Below, piece after piece: positions 56,990 to 64,000 of a stretch of DNA of 64,000 nucleotides. This DNA comes from Andrena cerasifolii. Lineage: Eukaryota > Arthropoda > Insecta > Hymenoptera > Andrenidae. The position numbers were made by a program, and so were the translations under genes. The notes under the pieces were generated by a model. The model worked only from the letters and a program-made list of their open reading frames with translations. It was not told the origin of the DNA and did not search any database. The DNA lies in NCBI RefSeq assembly GCF_050908995.1, contig NC_135125.1, positions 8,271,011 to 8,335,010 of the forward strand, given 5' to 3'. Position 1 is the first letter of the stretch. Each line of letters starts with the position of its first letter.

Positions 56990-57139
56990 TTTTAATTTAA
57001 AAGAGTCGAGACAATTTCAAGATTAATTCAATATAACAACTCACGTCTGAGTTATCGCTGATTCGACACATGAAGAAAAGTGAATTGTTTTGAAAGTTGT
57101 CCCAAAAATCTCTGTTCAAAACTTTTCCAATTTCTATCG

Positions 57140-57830
57140 CTCCAAATTTGCCGCTCCCCAAAATTTGCGCTCCCTAAAATTTTATGCTTCCCACAATTAG
57201 CCGCTCCCCCGAATTTGACGCTCCCTAAAATTTGATACTCCCCAAAATTTGTTGCTTCTCTAAATTTGTTGCTCCCCAAAATTCAACTATCCTCAAAATT
57301 TGTCGCACGCCAAAATTTGTTGCTCCGCAAAATTTGCCACTCCCCAAAATTTATCGCTCCCCAAAATTTATCGCTCCTCAAAAATTGTCGCTCCCCAAAA
57401 TTTGTATAGGCCAAGTAGGCTGCAACTTATAGCGGCAAATTTTGGGGAGCGGAAAATTTTGGGTAGCGCTAAATTTTGGGGAGCGACAAATTTTGGGGAG
57501 CGGCAAATTTTGAGGAGCGATAAATTTTGGGGAGCGGAAAATTTTGGAGAGCATCAAATTTTGGGGAGCGGAAAATTTTGGAGAGCATCTAATTTTGGGG
57601 AGCGACAAATTTTAGGGAGCGACAAATTTTGGGGAGCGCTAACTTTTGGGGAGCGACAAATTTTAGGTAGCGATACATTTTGGGGAGCGACAAATTTTAG
57701 GTAGCGATACATTTTGGGGAGCGGCAAATTTTGAGGAGCAATAAATTTTGGGGAGCGGCAAATTTTAGGGAGCATCAAATTTTGTGGAGTGGCAAATATT
57801 AGGGAGCATCAAATTTTGTGGAGCATCTAT
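57140..57830. repeat. 18-bp minisatellite that reverses orientation at its centre
   Basis: 57140-57405 consists of GCTCCCCAAAATTTGTCG-type units; 57438-57830 of the complement, GCGACAAATTTTGGGGA-type units. The switch is at 57406-57437 (TATAGGCCAAGTAGGCTGCA). Because 18 is a multiple of three, open frames survive on both strands with a six-residue period (NFGERQILGS-like); these are shadows. Confidence 0.9.
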
Positions 57831-57839
57831 ATGGGCATT

Positions 57840-58777
57840 TATGGGTCCTCTCTATAGGCCCTATACCAAAATCCGCCCCCATGCATATTCTAATAATCTC
57901 TACATTCACACGAAGTGTTATTAAAATCAGAATTTTACCCTGGACCCTCTAACGCGCACCCTTAAAATACTGTAATTCCAATCGGACCCATTCTTGGACC
58001 CACGTTTGCGCGATACCCTTTTATCGGCCTGATTAGCAGAGTAGGTGCATACGCTGGTCGAGTTTGGCGAAACAATTCGGGAGCACCCTGTATAGGGGTG
58101 GGTGGGGTGGTACATGGGAAAAGGGTGGGTTCACCTCGTTGCGGTGTACGACACATTGCTGCCGCTGGAACGAGAGGCACAGAGAGAACTATCTCTCTCG
58201 CCACTAGGTTAGGTGCAAGGGAATAGGTAATGCCGGTGGCGGAGGGACGAAGAGGGAGATCGTAAGTAGAACTCGGAAAAGTATGATAAAGGGAAAGAGA
58301 TAAAGGGGCAGGTGGGACGGAGGGCGAGGGAGGGGACGGTGATAAAGGTGGGAAAGAGGAGGGTAATGAAGAGAGAGAAAGGGAAAAAGCCGGAGTGGTA
58401 GGGGCGCGGGGCAGGGAGGGCCCGTTCTGCGCACGTGCGCAACCACTGGCACCTCGATCGATCCTCCTCGTTTCGAAGAGCCGTTACGAGCGGAGTACTG
58501 GTACTCTTCGAGCTGGTACTAACAGCCGTAGACAGCCGTAGTACCGGCACTCGAAAATTTTCAACCAAACTAAAGATACACTCCTTACAATGGCACTCCC
58601 ATTGTTAAGCGTCGCCGGCGCCGCGTTCGCCGGCCTTGTTTTGATTCTTCGCCCGTGAGCTCGCTGCTTCGGGAATGACAATTCCTGTACACCTCCTCGC
58701 AGCGACCGGGGTTTCATTCTTCCCAGCGCGAATTTTCTGTCGACGCGATCATTGTCCTGCTTCGAATCACCTGGGAT
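57840..58777. other. GC-rich spacer, no supported gene
   Basis: 58230-58420 is purine-rich on this strand. Overlapping minus-strand open frames are Pro/Leu/Phe-rich and lack any domain. Confidence 0.35.
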
Positions 58778-58993
58778 CAGTGGCGCATTTAACCGGCGGC
58801 CAATGAGTATTTGCCACCTGTGCCCCTAGAAGGCCCCATCTTAAAAAAAAAAATTATGATTGTATCCGAACACTATATTTGTTTTTGTACTGTACTACAC
58901 TTAGATTTCAGTGAACTGTCTCTTCATTTTCTCGAAAAAATGGGCCCCTGAGAACGTTTCTCACCTGGGCCTTTTTCCATAAGTCCGCCACTG
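58778..58993. mobile_element. hAT-type MITE, 216 bp, CAGTGGCG ends
   Basis: Left CAGTGGCGCATTTAACC, right the inverse of CAGTGGCGGACTTATGG. Flanks CCTGGGAT and CTTGGGAC match at six of eight bases. Same end type as 37245-37653. Confidence 0.75.
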
Positions 58994-59001
58994 CTTGGGA
59001 C

Positions 59002-60082
59002 ATGTGTCGCGCGGAATGTCAGAGATCGAAGTTTTGGTGGTTCCTGAAAGGTTCGATGAGAAGTCGATGCCCTGATTTGTCTTTTGTTTGACTTTCGATG
59101 CACAGGTTGGGCATGCAATTGGGACTTTTGGGACTTCTGATTGTAAGCCCACAAATCTGTTCATATTATTGAAGAAGTAGATGTCAAGTCAAGATTTTCC
59201 GAATCTATGAAGACTTTGGAGGGTGACGGTGATAAACATTTTACGGATTCGTTTTCAGCGCTCGAAAACCTATAAGAAACGGCTATTTAATGTTACAAGT
59301 CCAAAAAAAAAAGGCAAATTCTGTCGCACTGTGTAATTCAGGGTAGAAATTTTAACAAAATTTCATGGTTCTGAAATGGCAATTTGCCAATTATTGTCCG
59401 CGCGTGATTAAAGTGGCATAGTAAATTACAATGTCGCAGTTGAACCGGTTATAATGTATTCAGATAATGAACACTAGCCGTAGCAAATGAAGAGAATGGA
59501 CTTCGTGGACACGCTATCGCGAGGAAATTATAATGTCCGTTTACCATCGACGATTTTAAAATTTCACGGGGGATACGGCTTAATTAACATAGCAGCTTAC
59601 ATCAAAAGAATGAGAACGTACCTACTGCGTTCAATACGGACTTTAATCAAGACCGCCGACTCTGTGATAAGAGCGTTCGATTGAAAATAAAGCTGAGTGT
59701 ATGAATTGCGAAGCTCCTCGTTATGCCATTCAGGGCTATAATTAACCACCTCATTAGGCTCGAACGTCTAATCCAGAAACTTACTTCTCGGTGGATTTGA
59801 AAAATAATACTTGTCCTTTTACTTATCCTACGCGACGCAACGTAACTTAATTAACTTTATGAGTTCAGTGTACAAGTAGTATTTTCATAATAGACTAATT
59901 ACTCATCAGTCTAGTTTGATTTTCAAAGTATTTGCATGCTAGACTAATATTACCACGTCAGAATGGAAATTTCTTTAAATCTTTATTGATAAGCCTGCTG
60001 TAAGCACACTGAGCCATAACATTGTGCCTGACATCGTTGTTTTATTAGAATTCGATTTTACAGTTCGTATACTTTATAGCTA
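59002..60082. other. AT-rich spacer; nothing recognised
   Basis: Short open frames only. No domains or repeats seen. Confidence 0.4.
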
Positions 60083-60157
60083 CTGTTTTACCGAGGTCCA
60101 TGCATATTTATAAAGGAAATGAAACGTGAGATCGACGGCTGCAACTTAATTATTCAG
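60083..60157 (+). repeat. Inverted duplication, left arm (75 bp)
   Basis: Pairs without gaps with 60699-60773 on the other strand, 68 of 75 bases identical. Contains CATGCATATTTATAAAGG, which resembles a TATA box. Confidence 0.85.
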
Positions 60158-60698
60158 TTCCAATACATTTTATGTGTCTATAGCTCTTGCTAAAAATAAA
60201 ACAAACAATTTTCGTTTGGATAGAAACACGACCGCAAGAATCGACTACCCTAACATCTTCTGCTTTAATTATAACACAGGTAATCGAGGTTCTAACGCGA
60301 AACCAAGCAAAAAAATCGCATTGAAAGTGAAACGACAGAAAGCACTGAATTTTTATATAATCCTTAGTTTATCCGAATAAATTATAGGTAACAAATGTTC
60401 GTTCATCGTTTTAAGATATAATTTTCCGAATATCTGTGAAATTATTCGATGCCCGTGGTAATTAAGTAATTTGGATAATGGGGATTCTACTGTATTTAAT
60501 TATCCTCGGAAGAATAATCGCCACCGAGCGCACGATTTTATGACCATTTTCACGCCTCTAATGCGGCGTATCGTGATTTCATCGGTGAAACAGAGATTAA
60601 TTAGGAAGTGTTAAGCGATCTTAAAGATACCGCGTAACAAAGCCATCGGCAGGTTAAACATAATTGTGTAATGTTTATTCTCGATCCAGACGTGCGCG

Positions 60699-60773
60699 CT
60701 GAATAATTTCGTTGCGGCTGTCGATCTCACGTTTCACTTCCTTTATAAATATGCATGAACCCCGGTAAAACAG
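60699..60773 (-). repeat. Inverted duplication, right arm (75 bp)
   Basis: Reverse-strand partner of 60083-60157. The 541-bp spacer between the arms holds no recognised gene. Confidence 0.85.
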
Positions 60774-62202
60774 GAGCACGTCAATGTAAAGTGAATAATT
60801 ACACATATATGTATGAACGTCACAATTCATCGGACAACAATTTTTGTACACCGTTCGTAAGTGCAATACGCACTTAGAAGCTACTCAAAGGGGTCGTGGT
60901 ATATGTACTCTTTCAGAATCGATTCTACACTCCAAAGTTATGAAAAAAATATTCGTACAGAACGGACATGGGCAAAATTTTTATTTAAATAAAAATTTCG
61001 AATAACGAATAAAAGTTAAGAAAAAAAAATTATTTGTCACGTGTCATATAAAGTTGAAGTGAAAGTTAAAGTCGAAGATTAATTTTATTCGTTGAGTAAT
61101 CTAAAGTTAAAGTAACTTTTATTCGACCGGTTATTTAAATAATATTTCATTTAGTTAACGCCCAACTCTGATACAGCATTTCAGTTGCAAGCACTCAGGA
61201 TTTAATACCGGGAGGACCCGAGCTGGACGGATAAAAATATTTCTAATCCAAATTCAGTAAAATTCAGAATAAAATCCAGCTTTCTTTTGTTTTTACAAAG
61301 CCTCTTTTCTAGGTGCGTCACTGGATCGCAAGCAATTCCTAAAATGCAGGCCGAAATTTCTACAAAACTGTAGCCCCTCTATCAACGCCCAGCTTTCGGT
61401 GCTCTTCAGTTTCTAATGCGATTAAGAACGTGAAGTTTTGAATTTTACACCAATCGGTTTATAATATTGCAAAGGAATTGCTCTGCTGCAGGTGTTTTTG
61501 GGGAATGGAAAGCAACATATAGACACGCATTATACAAACTTTCCCCGGCATTGTTGGCGCGCATCGGTCAGGGAAATGTGCCGCGATTTTTTCCGCGCGC
61601 CTCGTATATTTATTCGTCATCCCTGCGAGGAATTAATTCGTCGTTCGTGTGCTCATGCATAATATGCGCACGGTCGGTCGCATGAGAATTAATATCGAGG
61701 AAAAAGATGAATCGCGAAATGCAGTCGCGTGATTAAAATATTTCGCCGCGGGGAATAAATCGCAAGGAAGGCACGTGCAGCCGGACGGGGCAAGTTTTTA
61801 GTTTTCCGCATTACGTGGCCGGACTCGAAAAAGCGGGATACTTCGGATCTTTCGAATTATGAGTATTGATTCGTTGCCGATTTAACGAAGCACGGGGCGA
61901 AGGGGCACGACCGCGTGGCGGGGCGGGATATTGCCTGGCCCCGCAATCATCATCGAATCACTCGACAGGGAGTCATTCGTGTTGAATGAAAAAACCCCAG
62001 TTCCGGCGAACCTTCGATCGAGGCTTCATATTTCATAACTGTCAAGGCACGAAGGCTGGACGATCGGCTGTCTGTGTTTTCGGTCGCGATAGACGTACGC
62101 GATATTAAAATATTATGATGCATTAGGCTCGAGGGAACGTCGTCCTCTCTTCGCGGTGAAATTTCACGGATGTTGAAAGTTTAATTACTATAGTTATACA
62201 AG
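60774..62202. other. Spacer, moderately GC-rich from about 61490
   Basis: No supported gene. CpG-rich patches at 61550-62100 could be regulatory. Confidence 0.35.
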
Positions 62203-62622
62203 CAGAGGCGGGTCTCGGGGATTTTCATGGAGGGGACGAAATATGTAAAAGTTGGGGGTGTGCAGGTACTCCGGAGTTGTTAAAAATGTAAATCTAATTA
62301 CGGATTACAAATTACGAGTGAAATGTAATTGTGCGATTGATTACGCGTTATTCTCTGGAATTGTTAGTTCAGGGAGTTGGCCACGATTTTGTCAACCGGT
62401 ACCCGAAATTGCGGGACCCGATTTGCGAATCGGGGACCGATTTTCTTGTTTAAAAATTCTTATAGCTGATCACACTGCAAAATCTCGACAAGTTTTTATT
62501 GGCAACACAGTAAGTGTGTATCTAACAAGTTTTCCAGAATGTGACATAATTTTTTTTGTATTTTATTATTTCTGGAGGCGGATCTTACTTTGCGCCCTTC
62601 CTCCCCTCTGGATCCGTCCCTG
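62203..62622. mobile_element. Possible hAT-type MITE with CAGRGRCGGRTC ends
   Basis: Left CAGAGGCGGGTCTCGGGG; right, inverted, CAGGGACGGATCCAGAGG. The end motif is hAT-like, but the 8-bp flanks do not match well, so the boundary or class may be wrong. Confidence 0.5.
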
Positions 62623-63099
62623 TCGTACAGGGTGCTTCAGAACCATAAGTACAGACTTGCCTGATCGATAGAACTTATAAAGAGGGACACAAATTTTGAC
62701 GAGCATACGTACGTCGCCAAATTAATCGTTTGTTGGTATTTTTGTTAGCCATTGGTTAAGCATTTGGGAATAGAAGAAAGTGATGTAAATATGTGATTCA
62801 TAAAACAATGATTCCGCTTTAATGCAGTTAATCCAAGACGAACACTGTTAAATTGCGGTTTGTTTTAATAATATTGAACAATGTACAAAATGCACATCAT
62901 TTGTAAGATGCATAAAAAGGGCAAATTATAAAAGTATTTTATACATATAATATTTAGACGTGCCTACTTACATATTCATGAAAGGTCGAGTAGTTTTATC
63001 AAACATCATTTTGTTCTGATAACATCTTTATTGAACCGTGGCGCGTGGACAGTAAATGGGCTAGAAAATATTAATATTTAACAGTTCTTAATATTCTAG
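62623..63099. other. AT-rich spacer; nothing recognised
   Basis: No coding or repeat signal beyond AT richness. Confidence 0.3.
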
Positions 63100-63107
63100 T
63101 ACTATCA

Positions 63108-63584
63108 ACCGAATCTCAAATTCGAATTCCCTGGTATTCGAATATTCGAATCTCAAATTCGAATTCCCTGGTATTTGAATATTCGAATCTCAAATTCGAA
63201 TTCCCTGGTATTGGAATATTCGAATCTCCAATTCGAATTCCCTGGTATTCGAATATTCGAATCTCAAATTCGAATTCCCTGGTATTCGAATCTCAAATTC
63301 GAATTCCCTGGTATTCGAATCTCAAATTCGAATTCCCTGGTATTCGAATCTCAAATTCGAATTTCCTGGTATTCGAATCTCAAATTCGAATAATCTAAGT
63401 ATTCGAATCTCAAATTCGAATAATCTAAGTATTCGAATCTCAAATTCGAATAATCTAAGTATTCGAATATTCGAATCTCAAATTCGAATAATCCAAGTAT
63501 TCGAATATTCGAATCTCAAATTCGAATTCCCTGGTATTCGAATATTCGAATACTTAGATTATTCGAACATTCATTACAGTCCTA
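63108..63584. repeat. ATTCGAA-rich element, copy C, mostly minisatellite
   Basis: Tandem units of ATTCGAATCTCAAATTCG plus AATTCCCTGGT or AATAATCTAAGT, with optional extra ATTCGAAT. The right end ATTCGAACATTCATTACAGT-CCTA is the inverse of copy B's left end (TAGGACTGTAACGAATATTC). The other end seems truncated. Confidence 0.85.
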
Positions 63585-64000
63585 ATCCACTACCCGCACG
63601 TTTAACTTTAAACCTGCGTAACTTCGTTAATATTTCGAATTTCTCAATAAAAGTTCAACCGAATACTCAAGAACCTCCGTACCAATAAAAAATATAAAAA
63701 AAATCTATTTTTCGATCGAATACCTCGTCAATACTTGCCATAAATTCTACTGTATATATTTTTCGATGAGTTTCATTCGACAGAAATTCACTAGTGCACT
63801 TCTATTTCTTTCACCACCTGTGAATGATTCTTCAATTCGTCGACTGTTGAATCTAACGAACGACTTAAGTCTTACAAATCCCTGCGCACAACGTTTCGCA
63901 CGTGAATCACGTAACGAAAGTTTTCGCCGATGATTCTCTAACAGTCGCTCGCAGCGCATAACAGCGACAAATCTCGTTTGCTTTATAGACACGTTACAAG
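63585..64000. other. Right-edge sequence
   Basis: AT-rich then mixed. A minus-strand open frame at 63992-63747 has no recognisable domain. Confidence 0.3.

Noticed and set aside
57300..57704. 134-codon frame of NFGERQILGSDKFW-type repeats
   Set aside because: Translation of an 18-bp minisatellite; equivalent frames exist on the other strand.
63175..63393. 72-codon frame rich in FESQIRIPWYSN-like repeats
   Set aside because: Translation of the ATTCGAA minisatellite.

Overview
This is eukaryotic nuclear DNA, almost certainly insect and most likely hymenopteran (ant or bee). The genes have short spliced exons with GT..AG junctions, proteins closest to animal families, AT-rich introns and many small inverted-repeat transposons. 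The order-level call is inference; no mitochondrial or rRNA marker is present.

Three conserved genes lie in the first 12 kb and could be assembled exon by exon. (1) A BACURD-type KCTD protein (KCTD10/KCTD13/TNFAIP1 family, Cul3 adaptor) runs on the minus strand from 2418 and leaves the window at the left edge without its last exon. (2) IFT20, an intraflagellar transport subunit, runs on the plus strand at 2822-3969 in three exons (130 aa). It is head-to-head with the KCTD gene across a 403-bp gap that must hold both promoters. (3) A PPM1G-type PP2C phosphatase runs on the minus strand at 11847-6093 in six exons (676 aa), complete with all its metal-binding aspartates.

From about 19.2 to 22.4 kb the sequence becomes GC-rich and leads into one very large plus-strand coding exon (22408-25679, at least 1090 codons). 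It ends in a clean splice donor and encodes a low-complexity, probably nuclear protein with a short conserved-looking N-terminal block and a PIDLS (CtBP-type) motif near its end. I do not recognise the family. No convincing continuation exon is seen to its right, so 25.7-64 kb is read as a long first intron or an intergenic tract.

That right-hand tract and the introns are full of mobile and repetitive DNA: three GGGTAAA-ended MITEs with TA target sites (two inside PPM1G introns), hAT-type elements with 8-bp duplications, a three-level nest (Helitron inside a MITE inside a hAT-like element) with a Helitron-free copy of the MITE elsewhere, and a 2.7-kb element built round a giant imperfect hairpin that carries a possible captured exon. 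There are also ATTCGAA-rich elements in three places, an exact 42-bp, 8-unit array of GACGAGTTAACTCGTC-like palindromes, and an 18-bp minisatellite that flips orientation at a central point. No tRNA, rRNA, CRISPR or viral gene was found.
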